From Vallicoccus soli (lineage in GTDB: Bacteria > Actinomycetota > Actinomycetes > Motilibacterales > Motilibacteraceae), in contig NZ_QZEZ01000001.1 in NCBI RefSeq assembly GCF_003594885.1, forward strand, positions 124,001 to 188,000: a DNA stretch of 64,000 bases, written 5' to 3'. The translations under genes were made by a program, and so were the position numbers. Shown piece after piece: positions 35,539-44,349 of the stretch. Every line of letters begins with the position of its first letter. Position 1 is the first letter of the stretch. A model generated the notes under the pieces. It did no database searches. It had not been told where the DNA came from and saw nothing but the letters and a program-made list of their open reading frames with translations.

Positions 35539-36786
35539 TCAGCGCAGCCAGGTGTCCGACGGGTCGCCGGGCCCCGGGGCCGGCGCGTCCTGCGCCGCGC
35601 TCCGCCGCGCGGCCACCGCCGCGTCCACGGCGTCCCGGTGCTCGGGCAGGGCGGCCTCCCGCAGGTCCGCGAGCATGACGTCCAGCCGCCGCAGGACGCG
35701 GGGGGAGTCCGAGCCCCAGTGGGCGATCTCCTCGGTGGCCAGGGCCAGGTGGTCGGCGAGGGCCGGACCGGGCACGTGGACCGCGAGCGCGCCGTCCCGC
35801 GTGCACCGCTGGCGCGGCCGCAGGTGCCGGCTGACCAGGCGGCGCAGGAGGTCGTGCAGCTGGTCGACGACCTGCACCGCGGTGGTGGGGTCGTTGACGC
35901 CCGGCGACAGCGCCCGCTCGGCGATGTCGACGAGCTGGCGCAGGCCGAAGCCCACGTCCTGCTGCAGGCTGCGCTCCTTGCCGAGCAGGACGCCCGCCCG
36001 CAGCCGCGCGGCGGGCAGCGCGTCCTCGTCGGCGCCGTGGACGTCGAGCAGCGGCGCCCCCGCCGGCACGAACTCGCCGACGGCGCGCCGCAGGACGACC
36101 GTAGCCCCGCAGCCGCCGGCGAGGCGGGCGAGCCCGGCGTCGTCGACCTCCTGCACCACCCCCGGCGCCGCTGCCGCCACCGTGCGCCCCGGCCACGGGG
36201 GCAGCGGCAGGCCCGCTGCGGGGTCGGCGTCGGCCGGGTGCACGCGCTCCAGCAGCGCGCGGGTCTCGTCGCCGATGCGCTCGACGATGGTGGCGGCCCG
36301 GATGGACTGCGCGATGTGGTGGATGTAGCCGAGGAAGACGAGCACGCTCGCGAGGACGAAGGCGAACGCGGTCGTGACGGCGAGCTGGGGGACGAACGGG
36401 TCGACCTGCGCGGTCCCCCGGACCGAGCGGAGCACGACGAGGGCGTACGTGAAGGTCGCCACGAAGACGCCGAGCGCGAGCTGGTTGGAGCGGTCGTCCA
36501 GGAAGCTGCGCAGCACCCGGGGCGAGAACTGGCTGCTCGTGAGCTGCAGGACGACGACCGTGATCGAGAAGACGAGGCCCGTGAACGAGATCATCGACGA
36601 GATGACGGCCGACAGGACGGCGCGGGCACCCTCCGGCCCGCCGGCGAAGAGGAACGGCAGCGTCAGCGAGGTGTCGAGCGAGCGGTCGAGCCGGGCCAGC
36701 GCGAGGCCCAGCAGCGCCGCGGACGCCGTGCACACCAGCGGGAGCACCCAGAAGCGCCGGGCCAGCCGGCGCACCCTCTCCAGCAC
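35539..36786 (-). CDS. DUF2254 membrane protein
   Basis: 415 residues; GTG at 36786 follows GGGGAGG, which is preferred to an upstream start that lacks a ribosome site. Four membrane helices lie in the first 170 residues, with MISFTGLVFSITVVVLQL and SSQFSPRVLRSFLDDR typical of DUF2254. The C-terminal soluble half contains DIAERALSPGVNDPTTA, also characteristic. The function is unknown; channel-like or sensory roles have been suggested on structural grounds only. Confidence 0.9.
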   Translation of the reverse strand: MLERVRRLARRFWVLPLVCTASAALLGLALARLDRSLDTSLTLPFLFAGGPEGARAVLSAVISSMISFTGLVFSITVVVLQLTSSQFSPRVLRSFLDDRSNQLALGVFVATFTYALVVLRSVRGTAQVDPFVPQLAVTTAFAFVLASVLVFLGYIHHIAQSIRAATIVERIGDETRALLERVHPADADPAAGLPLPPWPGRTVAAAAPGVVQEVDDAGLARLAGGCGATVVLRRAVGEFVPAGAPLLDVHGADEDALPAARLRAGVLLGKERSLQQDVGFGLRQLVDIAERALSPGVNDPTTAVQVVDQLHDLLRRLVSRHLRPRQRCTRDGALAVHVPGPALADHLALATEEIAHWGSDSPRVLRRLDVMLADLREAALPEHRDAVDAAVAARRSAAQDAPAPGPGDPSDTWLR

Positions 36787-36886
36787 GGGACCTCCCCGGG
36801 TACGGGCCGGCCCTTCCGGCGCCGGCCTCGTCCGCGCCCTGGCCACTCCCGACGCGACCGGTCACGGCGCGCGGCACGGGCCGGGC

Positions 36887-37195
36887 TCAGGGCGCCGCGC
36901 CGACGAGGAGCCCGCCGAGCCCGAGGAGCCGCAGGACGCGGGCCACCGGGGGGCGCGCCCCCCAGACGCGCAGGCAGGTGCCCCGCGCCTCGGCCTCGCC
37001 CGCGAGGAGCCCGAGGAAGCCGGCGCCGGCCGCGTCGGCGGAGGTGACGTCGGACAGGTCGACGACGAGCACCGGCGGGACCGGCCGGACCCGCTCCAGC
37101 ACCCGCTCGAGCTCGGGCACCCGGGCGAGGTCCAGCTCCCCGTCGAGCTCGACGGTGACGGCGACCGGTCCCCGGTCGTGGACGGCGACGTTCAT
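36887..37195 (-). CDS. STAS-domain protein (anti-sigma factor antagonist-like)
   Basis: 102 residues with the STAS pattern: VAVTVELDGELDLARVPELE, then VVDLSDVTSADAAGAGFL, where the Ser-Ala-Asp corresponds to the phosphorylatable Ser region of SpoIIAA/RsbV. ATG after GGGAGGGGG. Such proteins release stress sigma factors from an anti-sigma kinase. No anti-sigma factor gene is adjacent, but SigB-like promoter motifs occur elsewhere in the window. Confidence 0.85.
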   Translation of the reverse strand: MNVAVHDRGPVAVTVELDGELDLARVPELERVLERVRPVPPVLVVDLSDVTSADAAGAGFLGLLAGEAEARGTCLRVWGARPPVARVLRLLGLGGLLVGAAP

Positions 37196-37403
37196 CGGGT
37201 CCCCCTCCCGCGGCCTGACGGACGCCTCCACCCGACCAGCCGGCGGGCGCCCGGGCAAGCCCGCGGCCGGCATCGTCAGCGGACCGTCAGGCGCGGCGGG
37301 TGCCGCGGGCGGTGCGGGCGGGGGCGTGCCCGTCGCCGGGGCGGGTAGCGGACCGGCAGCGACCTCGGGCCCGCGGGGGCGCACCGGGAGGAAGGGGGCC
37401 GTG

Positions 37404-37844
37404 ATGGCCGGCAGCAAGCCGCACGAGGAGGCCGAGGAGCTGCGCGACGAGGTGCCCTCGACCGTGGCGCGGTCCGACGACAAGGCCGTGCGCACGTTCG
37501 CCAAGACGCTCGAGTCGGCGGAGGAGTCGTACGGGCCGGGCGAGCGCGCCCGGCGGACCGCCTTCGCCTCGCTGAAGCACACGCACGAGAAGGTCGGCGA
37601 CCACTGGGAGCCGAAGGACGAGAACGGGCCGTCCGACCCTCAGGCGGCGAAGAGCGCGCCGGAGTCGCGCGACGCCCCGCGGGAGAGCGCGCAGGGCGTC
37701 GACGCGGCGGCGAGCAAGGCGCACCTGCTCGAGGTGGCGGAGAAGGTGGGCGTGGAGCACACGAGCCGGATGACCAAGGACGACCTCGTCGAGGCGATCC
37801 AGAAGGCGAACGCCCGCGCCACGGCGAAGGCGCGCCGGGGCTGA
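37404..37844 (+). CDS. ChaB-like protein with a C-terminal Rho-N-type domain
   Basis: 146 residues, ATG after GGAGGAAGGGGG. Residues about 10-75 show the ChaB fold pattern (ELRDEVPSTVARSDDKAVRTF and HTHEKVGDHWEP), and 100-140 (KAHLLEVAEKVGVEHTSRMT, then KDDLVEAI) resemble a Rho termination factor N-terminal/SAP-like helical domain. This arrangement is common in actinomycetes; the role is unclear, probably nucleic-acid binding in stress. A GGGTA motif at 37343-37347 may be its -10 region. Confidence 0.88.
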   Translation: MAGSKPHEEAEELRDEVPSTVARSDDKAVRTFAKTLESAEESYGPGERARRTAFASLKHTHEKVGDHWEPKDENGPSDPQAAKSAPESRDAPRESAQGVDAAASKAHLLEVAEKVGVEHTSRMTKDDLVEAIQKANARATAKARRG

Positions 37845-38443
37845 GCGCGCCGTCCCTGCTCACGGTCGGGCACGGCACCCTGCCCGCCCCCGACCTCCTG
37901 GCGCTCCTCGCCGGCGCGGGCGTCGAGGAGCTCGTCGACGTGCGCCGCTTCCCGGGCAGCCGCCGCCACCCGGACGTCGCCGGACCGGCGCTCGCCGCGG
38001 AGCTGGAGCGGGGCGGGGTGGCGTACCGGTGGGAGGAGGCGCTGGGCGGGCGGCGCCGGCTCGCCCCCGGCGACCCCTCGCCCGACGCCTGGTGGCAGGT
38101 CGCCTCGTTCCGCGCCTACGCGGCGCACACCCGCACCCCGGGGTTCCGGGCCGCGCTCGACGCCCTGCTCGACGGCGCGGCGGGCCGGCGCACCGCGGTG
38201 CTCTGCAGCGAGGCGGTGTGGTGGCGGTGCCACCGCCGGCTCGTCGCGGACGTCGCCGTGCTGGCGCGCGGGCGGCCCGTCGACCACCTCATGCCGGACG
38301 GGCGGCTCGCCCCGCACCGCCCGGCGGCCGGGGCGCGCGTGGTCGGCGACGACCTGGTCTGGGACGGCCCGCCCCAGCAGCCTCAGGCGCCGGTCGCCGC
38401 GGGGCGCCCGCTCGCGCTCCAGGCCGACCAGGAGCCCGGGTAG
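37841..38443 (+). CDS. DUF488 family protein, probable CTG start
   Basis: The N-terminal strand SLLTVGHGTLP, the motif LVDVRRFPGSRRHP, the C-terminal VLCSEAVWWRCHRRLVADV and DHL are all present, so the DUF488 domain is complete. No ATG, GTG or TTG occurs in frame before the domain; the CTG at 37841 overlaps the ChaB-like stop as CTGA, in the style of the GTGA overlaps used all over the window. With that start it has 200 residues. The function is unknown; two Cys (CxEx6C-like) could bind metal. Its 3' end overlaps the convergent sulfurtransferase gene by 61 bp. Confidence 0.8.
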   Translation: MSAPSLLTVGHGTLPAPDLLALLAGAGVEELVDVRRFPGSRRHPDVAGPALAAELERGGVAYRWEEALGGRRRLAPGDPSPDAWWQVASFRAYAAHTRTPGFRAALDALLDGAAGRRTAVLCSEAVWWRCHRRLVADVAVLARGRPVDHLMPDGRLAPHRPAAGARVVGDDLVWDGPPQQPQAPVAAGRPLALQADQEPG

Positions 38444-39252
38444 AGGCGGCCGCGGCCGAGCCCGGCGTGCTCCATCGCGAGCAGCACGTGGCAGGCGGTG
38501 ACGCCGGACCCGCAGTACGCCACGACGGGCCGGCCGCCGTCCGCCCCCGCGGCGGCGAAGCGCTCCCGCAGCGCCGCCGGCGGCAGGAAGCGCCCGTCGG
38601 GGCCGAGCGCGCCGCGCGCGGGGAGGCTCACGGCCCCGGGGACGTGCCCGGGCCGCGGGTCCACCGGCTCCACCTCGCCGCGGTAGCGCGCGGCGTCCCG
38701 CGCGTCGAGGACGACGTGCGCCGGGTCGGCGGCGTCGTCGGCGTCCGCGAGCAGCGCCCCGGGCCACGGGCGCGGGGTGCGCGGGGCCGGCGGGAGGCGG
38801 ACGTCGGCGGTCTCGAGCGCGCCGGCCTCGGCGCTTCCGGCCGCGAGCCCGCCGTCGAGCAGGGCGGCCGGCTCGCCCAGGGCGCGCAGCAGCCACACGA
38901 GCCGCGCGGCGACCGTGCCGCCGGCGTCGTCGTACGCCACCACGGCCTGCCCGTCGCCCACGCCGAGCGCGCCGAGCCCCTCGGCGAACGCCGCCGGGTC
39001 CGGCAGCGGGTGCCGGCCCCCGTCCGCACTGGGCGGGGCCGCGAGCACGCGGTCGAGGTCGACGTGCACCGCGCCGGGCAGGTGCCCCTCCCGGTAGGCC
39101 GTCCGCCCCGACCGGCCGTCGAGGTACCAGCGCACGTCGGCGAGCACGACCTCCCCGCGGTGCGCGTGCAGCCAGTCCGCGTCGACGACGGGGGGCAGCC
39201 GGGGGTCGGGCGGCGCGGCGTCGGGGGCGGCGGGTGAGGCGGGTGCGGGCAC
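38383..39252 (-). CDS. Thiosulfate/3-mercaptopyruvate sulfurtransferase (two rhodanese domains)
   Basis: 289 residues, two rhodanese domains (about 20-145 and 165-287). The active-site loop of the second is CGSGVTA with Cys247, which favours thiosulfate or mercaptopyruvate transfer; the first lacks the Cys and is structural. EGHLPGAVHVDLD and RPGHVPGAVSLP are family motifs. GTG start at 39252. Tail-to-tail overlap of 61 bp with the DUF488 gene means that both 3' coding ends are constrained on both strands. Confidence 0.93.
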   Translation of the reverse strand: MPAPASPAAPDAAPPDPRLPPVVDADWLHAHRGEVVLADVRWYLDGRSGRTAYREGHLPGAVHVDLDRVLAAPPSADGGRHPLPDPAAFAEGLGALGVGDGQAVVAYDDAGGTVAARLVWLLRALGEPAALLDGGLAAGSAEAGALETADVRLPPAPRTPRPWPGALLADADDAADPAHVVLDARDAARYRGEVEPVDPRPGHVPGAVSLPARGALGPDGRFLPPAALRERFAAAGADGGRPVVAYCGSGVTACHVLLAMEHAGLGRGRLYPGSWSAWSASGRPAATGA

Positions 39253-39297
39253 GGCGGCAGCGTACGCGCGGGGCCTCCGCCCGGCACCGGAAAGACG

Positions 39298-39303
39298 TAC
39301 TGT
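39298..39303 (+). promoter_or_regulatory. -10 element, leaderless type (TACTGT)
   Basis: TACTGT starts 13 nt before the ATG at 39311 and there is no Shine-Dalgarno sequence, so a leaderless transcript is likely. Confidence 0.5.
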
Positions 39304-39310
39304 GGTTCGC

Positions 39311-39727
39311 ATGAAGCGGTCGCTGGGGGCCCTGGCCGCCGTCGTGGCGGCCCCCGTGCTCGCCGGGTGCGAGCGCCCCGTGCCGGCGGTCACGCTCGCC
39401 GCGGACGCCGGGTCGGTGCGGACCACGGCCGCCGCCTGGTGCTGGGGGCCGGCGGGGCCCTGCGTGGACCGCCCCTCGGACGTGCCGGGCCTGCCGGTGC
39501 GGGCCGGGGACTGGCTGCTCGTGGCGGTCGACCCCGACGTGGTCGAGCGGGGGTGGCGGGTGCTCCTCGACGGCGTGCCGCAGCCGCCGGTCACCGGGAC
39601 GACGACGCTGGAGCTGGTGGCCCCGCGCGTCGCCCCGGGCGGGCGGGTCGAGGTCGTCGTCGAGGCGCTCGGCGGCCCCGGGGGCGGGCCCTCCGGGCGC
39701 TGGGCGCTGCAGCTGCTGCCGCGCTGA
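39311..39727 (+). CDS. Small lipoprotein (DUF2771-like)
   Basis: 138 residues; signal peptide with lipobox VLAGCE (Cys20). The mature part has a Cys pair (WCWGPAGPC) and a beta-rich C terminus (VTGTTTLELVAP). The pattern recalls DUF2771 lipoproteins of actinomycetes. The function is unknown. It ends where the MarR-like gene begins on the other strand, the two stop codons being adjacent. Confidence 0.75.
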   Translation: MKRSLGALAAVVAAPVLAGCERPVPAVTLAADAGSVRTTAAAWCWGPAGPCVDRPSDVPGLPVRAGDWLLVAVDPDVVERGWRVLLDGVPQPPVTGTTTLELVAPRVAPGGRVEVVVEALGGPGGGPSGRWALQLLPR

Positions 39728-40012
39728 TCAGCTCCGGGGCGGGGCGACCAGGTCGAGGAAGGCGCTCACCTGCACGTGCGCCTCGAGCGGGTGCCGGAAC
39801 GGCAGCCCGGTCGCGACGCGGTACGTGTTGCGCCGCCCGACGCGCTCGCGCTCGACGTACCCGGCCTCCTCGAGGTCGCGCACGATGAGCTGCACCGCCC
39901 GCTCGGTGATGCCCACCCGCTCGGCGACCTCGCGCACCCGCGCGTGCGGGTCGCGGGAGAGGGCCACGAGCACGTGCCCGTGGTTGGACAGGAAGGTCCA
40001 GTCGGCGGCCAC
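39728..40012 (-). CDS. MarR-like winged-helix regulator, 94 residues
   Basis: Helix-turn-helix pattern HARVREVAERVGITERAVQLIVRDLEEAGYVERERVGRR with the wing residues after it is plain; the C-terminal part is short, so dimer contacts differ from long MarR proteins. GTG start with TAGCCT at 40019-40024 and no Shine-Dalgarno, so leaderless. A CGCAG/CTGCG inverted repeat at 40047-40065 near its promoter may be its operator. Confidence 0.88.
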   Translation of the reverse strand: MAADWTFLSNHGHVLVALSRDPHARVREVAERVGITERAVQLIVRDLEEAGYVERERVGRRNTYRVATGLPFRHPLEAHVQVSAFLDLVAPPRS

Positions 40013-40018
40013 GGGCCG

Positions 40019-40024
40019 AGGCTA
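40019..40024 (-). promoter_or_regulatory. -10 element of the MarR-like gene (TAGCCT)
   Basis: On the minus strand TAGCCT starts 12 nt before the GTG at 40012, fitting the leaderless promoters found elsewhere in the window. Confidence 0.5.
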
Positions 40025-40046
40025 GCGACCCGCGGCACCGGGGTTG

Positions 40047-40065
40047 CGCAGAACGACGAACTGCG
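40047..40065. promoter_or_regulatory. Inverted repeat, possible MarR operator
   Basis: CGCAG (40047-40051) and CTGCG (40061-40065) flank a 9-nt spacer. It sits about 23 nt above the -10 of the MarR-like gene and just before the Mn2+ riboswitch of the divergent terC gene, so it could control both. Confidence 0.4.
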
Positions 40066-40084
40066 TTTCACTGGTCGTGTCGTT

Positions 40085-40174
40085 GGAGGGGAGTACCCCC
40101 GCAGCGCAGCGTCGTCACTCCGGCCGCCAGGCCCGGCGCTGCGGACCCCCGGCAGGGGGTCGGGGGAGACCTCC
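40085..40174 (+). ncRNA. yybP-ykoY (manganese) riboswitch upstream of terC
   Basis: The segment contains the conserved pieces in order: GGGGAGTA at 40088-40095, GTCGTCA at 40111-40117, a CCGGC element and TGCGGAC, and GAGACCTCC at 40166-40174. GGAGG (40085-40089) pairs with CCTCC (40170-40174) to form P1. The same CCTCC can pair instead with the Shine-Dalgarno GGAGG at 40190-40194, seven bases before the TTG start. This gives a simple translational switch: Mn2+ stabilises P1 and frees the ribosome site. TerC-family exporters are known partners of this riboswitch class. Confidence 0.85.
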
Positions 40175-40200
40175 GGTCCCTGCGGATCGGGAGGCCCTCG

Positions 40201-41235
40201 TTGGACGTACCCCTCTGGGCGTGGCTCGCCGTCCTCGCCCTCATCCTCGGCATGCTCGCCGTCGACCTCGTGGCCCACCGGCGCGCGCACGCCATCGGCG
40301 TCGGCGAGGCGGCGGCCTGGTCGGCGGTCTGGGTGGCCACCGGCGTCGCCTTCGGCGTCGTCGTCTGGCGCGCCTGGGGCGCCGAGGCCGGCCAGCAGTA
40401 CTTCGCCGGCTACCTCGTCGAGAAGTCGCTCGCCGTCGACAACGTCTTCGTGTGGGCGGTCGTGCTCACCTGGTTCGGCGTCCCGCGCGAGCTCCAGCAC
40501 CGCGTGCTCTTCCTCGGCGTCCTCGGGGCGCTGGTCTTCCGCGGCGCCTTCATCGCCGCCGGCAGCGTCCTCATCGCGAGCTTCTCGTGGGTGCTCTACC
40601 TCTTCGCCGCGCTGCTGCTGTGGACGGGCTGGCGGATGCTGCGCCAGCGCGACCAGCACCTCGACCCCGAGCGCTCGCGCGCGCTGCGCCTGTTCCGGCG
40701 CTGGGTGCCGATGACCGACGCCTACCACGGACAGCGCTTCCTCGTACGGATCGACGGTCGCCTCCTCGCGACGCCGCTGCTCGCGGTGCTCGTCGTCATC
40801 GAGGTCAGCGACGTCGTCTTCGCCGTCGACTCGATCCCGGCCATCTTCGCCGTCACCGAGGAGCCGTTCCTCGTCTTCACGGCCAACGCGTTCGCGGTGC
40901 TGGGCCTGCGCGCCATGTACTTCCTGCTCGCCGACCTCATCCACCGCTTCGTCTACCTCAAGACCGGGCTCGCCCTCGTCCTGCTCTGGGTCGGCGTGAA
41001 GATGCTCCTCAAGGTCGACCTGGTCTACGTCCCCACCACGCTCTCGCTGGCCGTCGTCACGGCCATCCTCACCGTCTCCGTCGTCGCCAGCCTGCGGGCC
41101 ACCCGCGGCCAGGGCCGCCAGGCGCCCCCGGCGCCGGCCGACCCGCCGTTCCGCGTGGCCTCGCCGGAGGAGACCGCCGCCCTCGAGCCCGTCCTGCGCC
41201 GCCGCACCCGTACGACCGTCGGAGGAGCCCCGTGA
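40201..41235 (+). CDS. TerC-family membrane protein (Mn2+-regulated exporter)
   Basis: 344 residues with seven or more membrane helices. The family acidic motifs are present: EKSLAVDNVFVW near residue 80 and VIEVSDVVFAVDSIPAIF near residue 200. TTG start with GGGAGG six bases upstream. Related proteins (Alx, MeeF/YceF, YkoY) export manganese, and the Mn2+ riboswitch in front agrees with that. The following baeRF3-like gene overlaps by 4 bp. Confidence 0.93.
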   Translation: MDVPLWAWLAVLALILGMLAVDLVAHRRAHAIGVGEAAAWSAVWVATGVAFGVVVWRAWGAEAGQQYFAGYLVEKSLAVDNVFVWAVVLTWFGVPRELQHRVLFLGVLGALVFRGAFIAAGSVLIASFSWVLYLFAALLLWTGWRMLRQRDQHLDPERSRALRLFRRWVPMTDAYHGQRFLVRIDGRLLATPLLAVLVVIEVSDVVFAVDSIPAIFAVTEEPFLVFTANAFAVLGLRAMYFLLADLIHRFVYLKTGLALVLLWVGVKMLLKVDLVYVPTTLSLAVVTAILTVSVVASLRATRGQGRQAPPAPADPPFRVASPEETAALEPVLRRRTRTTVGGAP

Positions 41236-41275
41236 CCAGCCCCGTGACCAGCCCCGTGACCAGCGCCGTGACCGG
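41232..41275 (+). repeat. 12-bp tandem repeat over the baeRF3 start codon
   Basis: GTGACCAGCCCC occurs at 41232 and 41244, then GTGACCAGCGCC at 41256 and a diverged copy at 41268. Each unit begins with an in-frame GTG, so unit gain or loss changes only the number of V-T-S-P repeats and the choice of start codon. Confidence 0.8.
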
Positions 41276-42449
41276 CCCGCCGGACGAGCCCGCCGCGCCG
41301 GCGGCGGGCCCCTCGACCCCCGTGCGCCCCGCCGGTCGGGCCCGCCGCCCGCGCGTCCCCTCGCCGGCCCAGGTCTCCGCCCTGCAGGCGGTGCGCGGGC
41401 GGCCCTGCGTGTCCCTGCTCTGCAGCACGACGCCGGGGCAGCGCATGGCGCCGGCGGACGCCGCCCGCCTGCGCGCGCTCGCCGCGCAGGCCGTGCGCCG
41501 GGTCGCCGCGGAGGGCCGCGACGACGCCGACGCGGTCCTCGACCGCCTCGGGCAGCTCGTGCCGGAGGCGGTCGCGGGACCCGTCGACGCCGCGGTGGCG
41601 GTGTTCGCCTCGGCCCGGATCGGCCAGGTCGTGCACCTCCCCGTCCCCGTGGCCGACCGCGCGGTCGTGGACCGCAGCTTCGCCACCCGCGACCTCGTGC
41701 GCGCCCTGCACCGCACGCCCCGGCACGTGGTGCTGGTCCTCAGCGCCGACGAGGCCCGGCTGTTCGACGGCGTCGGGGGGACGCTGCAGCCCGCCGTGCG
41801 CAGCGGCTTCCCGCTGCGCGCCCGTGACGTCCTGCCGGCCCCGCGCGACGGGCGGGCGGACGGGCGCGGCGACCGCGGCGGGCGGCGCCCCGCCGACGCC
41901 GCCACCGCGGCGTTCCTCAGGGCGGTCGACCGGGTGCTCGTGGCGTACCTGCGGCTGCACCCGGCGCCCCTCGTGCTCGTCGGGCCCGAGCGGCTCGTCG
42001 CCGCCTTGCGCCTCACGACGCGCGCCACCCGGGTGGCCGGGGCCGTCACGGGCGCGCGCCCCGGGGCCCCGCTGCCGGAGCTGGCGCGGCTCGTGCGACC
42101 GGTGCTCGACGCGTACCTGCACTCGCGCCAAGCCGAGGCCCTCGCCCTGCTCGAGCGGCGCACCGGCCAGCACCGGGCCGTGTCCGGCCTGGAGGACTGC
42201 TGGTTCGCCGCCCGCCGCGAGCGCCCGGAGATGCTCGCGGTCGAGGACACCCTCGCCCGCGCGGCCCGGCTCGGGCCCGACGGCGACGTCCTCCTGCCGG
42301 TCGACGACCCGTCCTCCCCGGACGTCCTCGAGGACGCGGTGGACGAGCTCATCGAGCTGGTCCTCGAGCGCGGCGGGTGGGTCGCCCTGGTCGAGGAGGG
42401 CGCCCTCGCCGGCCGCGGCGGGGTGGCGCTGAGCCTGCGCACCCGCTGA
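41232..42449 (+). CDS. baeRF3-like protein (archaeo-eukaryotic release factor fold)
   Basis: 405 residues. The core (about 55-300) has the baeRF layout: CVSLLCSTTPGQRM, then RHVVLVLSADEARLFDGVGG, where eRF1/Dom34 domains carry their beta-strand and loop. The C-terminal part (from about 310) with DAVDELIELVLERGGWVALVEEG resembles the eL30/L7Ae-like domain. The class is proposed to act at ribosomes or in stress, but the family is largely untested. Four possible GTG starts lie in the tandem repeat. It is translated with terC. Confidence 0.85.
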   Translation: MTSPVTSPVTSAVTGPPDEPAAPAAGPSTPVRPAGRARRPRVPSPAQVSALQAVRGRPCVSLLCSTTPGQRMAPADAARLRALAAQAVRRVAAEGRDDADAVLDRLGQLVPEAVAGPVDAAVAVFASARIGQVVHLPVPVADRAVVDRSFATRDLVRALHRTPRHVVLVLSADEARLFDGVGGTLQPAVRSGFPLRARDVLPAPRDGRADGRGDRGGRRPADAATAAFLRAVDRVLVAYLRLHPAPLVLVGPERLVAALRLTTRATRVAGAVTGARPGAPLPELARLVRPVLDAYLHSRQAEALALLERRTGQHRAVSGLEDCWFAARRERPEMLAVEDTLARAARLGPDGDVLLPVDDPSSPDVLEDAVDELIELVLERGGWVALVEEGALAGRGGVALSLRTR

Positions 42450-42459
42450 CGAGGGGCAC

Positions 42460-42497
42460 CCCCAGGCGCTGCGCCCGCGCGGGCGCGACGCCTGGGG
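42460..42497. terminator. Bidirectional hairpin terminator
   Basis: CCCCAGGCG (42460-42468) pairs with CGCCTGGGG (42489-42497), with an inner GCGCCC/GGGCGC stem. It separates the convergent baeRF3 and ABC ATPase genes. Its left side GAGGGGCACCC resembles the unit of the array at 47588-47790. Confidence 0.85.
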
Positions 42498-42504
42498 CTC
42501 CCGC

Positions 42505-43304
<800 letters not shown>

Positions 43305-43308
<4 letters not shown>

Positions 43309-44315
43309 CGCGCCCCCCGGTCCCACGCGACGAGCCGCTGCAGGCCCTCCAGGGCGAGGGGCGACGGCGGCTCGGTGAAGTTGAAGAGCTGCGTGAAGAG
43401 CCGGTCCTCGCGGACCGCGGTGAGCCGGTCGGCCCCCGGCAGCGACGCCAGCGCCTCGCGCACCGGGCCCGGCTCGCCCTCGGAGTGCAGCAGGACGAGG
43501 ACGTCCGGGTCGCGGCCGATGACCTCCTCGAGCGTCACCTCGAACACCCGCTGGTCCACGTCCGCGAAGGCGTCCTCGAAGCCGGCGGCCTCGAGCTGCG
43601 GGTGCGCCATGCTCCGGGTGCCGTACGCGTAGAGCGTGCCGCCGCCGACGGTCGGGTAGAGCACGGCCGCGGTGCGGGCCTCGCCCTCGGGCGCGTCGAC
43701 CACGGACGCGGTCGTCTGCTCGAGCTCGGCCCGCAGGGCGGCGACGCGCTCCTCGGCGCGCTGCTCGCGGTCGAAGACGCGCCCGTACGCCCGCAGCTGC
43801 TCCTCCACGGCGGCGAAGGAGGGCTCCTCGGGCGGGTCGGGGCACAGGGCCGGCTCCTCGAGCAGCGGGACGCCGACCGCCTCCAGCGTGGCGCGGTCCA
43901 GGTTGTCGGTCTGGCCGAGCACGAGGTCGGGCTCGAGGTCGAGCACCGACTCCGGGGAGAGCTGCAGGTGCCCGCTCGCGTCGAGCTCGTCGGTGAGCAG
44001 CGGCACCTCCTGCAGCTCCGCCCACGTGGCGTCGTCGTAGTACCCGCGCGGGTAGGCCCCGGCGCGCGCCACCACCCGGTCCAGGACCCCCAGCTCGTGC
44101 AGGTACGTCACGGGCGCGCTCTTGAGGAGCACCACCCGCTCCGGCGGGGCGTCGAGGGTGACCTCCGCGCCGCAGTTCTCCAGCGTGAGCGGGTACGCGC
44201 CGCCCGCGGCGGCCGCGCCGCCCTGGTCGCCGGCACCGGCGTCCGCGCCGCAGGCCGGCAGGGCGAGGACGGCGGCCCCGGCGAGGGCGAGGGCGGTGCG
44301 GCGGCGGGCGGTCAC
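43305..44315 (-). CDS. Periplasmic binding lipoprotein of the importer
   Basis: 336 residues; lipobox LALPACG (Cys22), then the class III binding-protein fold with APPERVVLLKSAPVTYLHELG, DLVLGQTD and a long helix linking two lobes. It belongs to the FecB/FepB group (TroA-like). It delivers the ligand to the membrane permease upstream. The substrate is probably an iron complex; a few Trp/Tyr/Arg residues typical of siderophore pockets occur but do not settle it. Confidence 0.92.
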
Positions 44316-44349
44316 GGGGGGGTCCTCCGGGTGGTGTCGGGTCGCGCCG

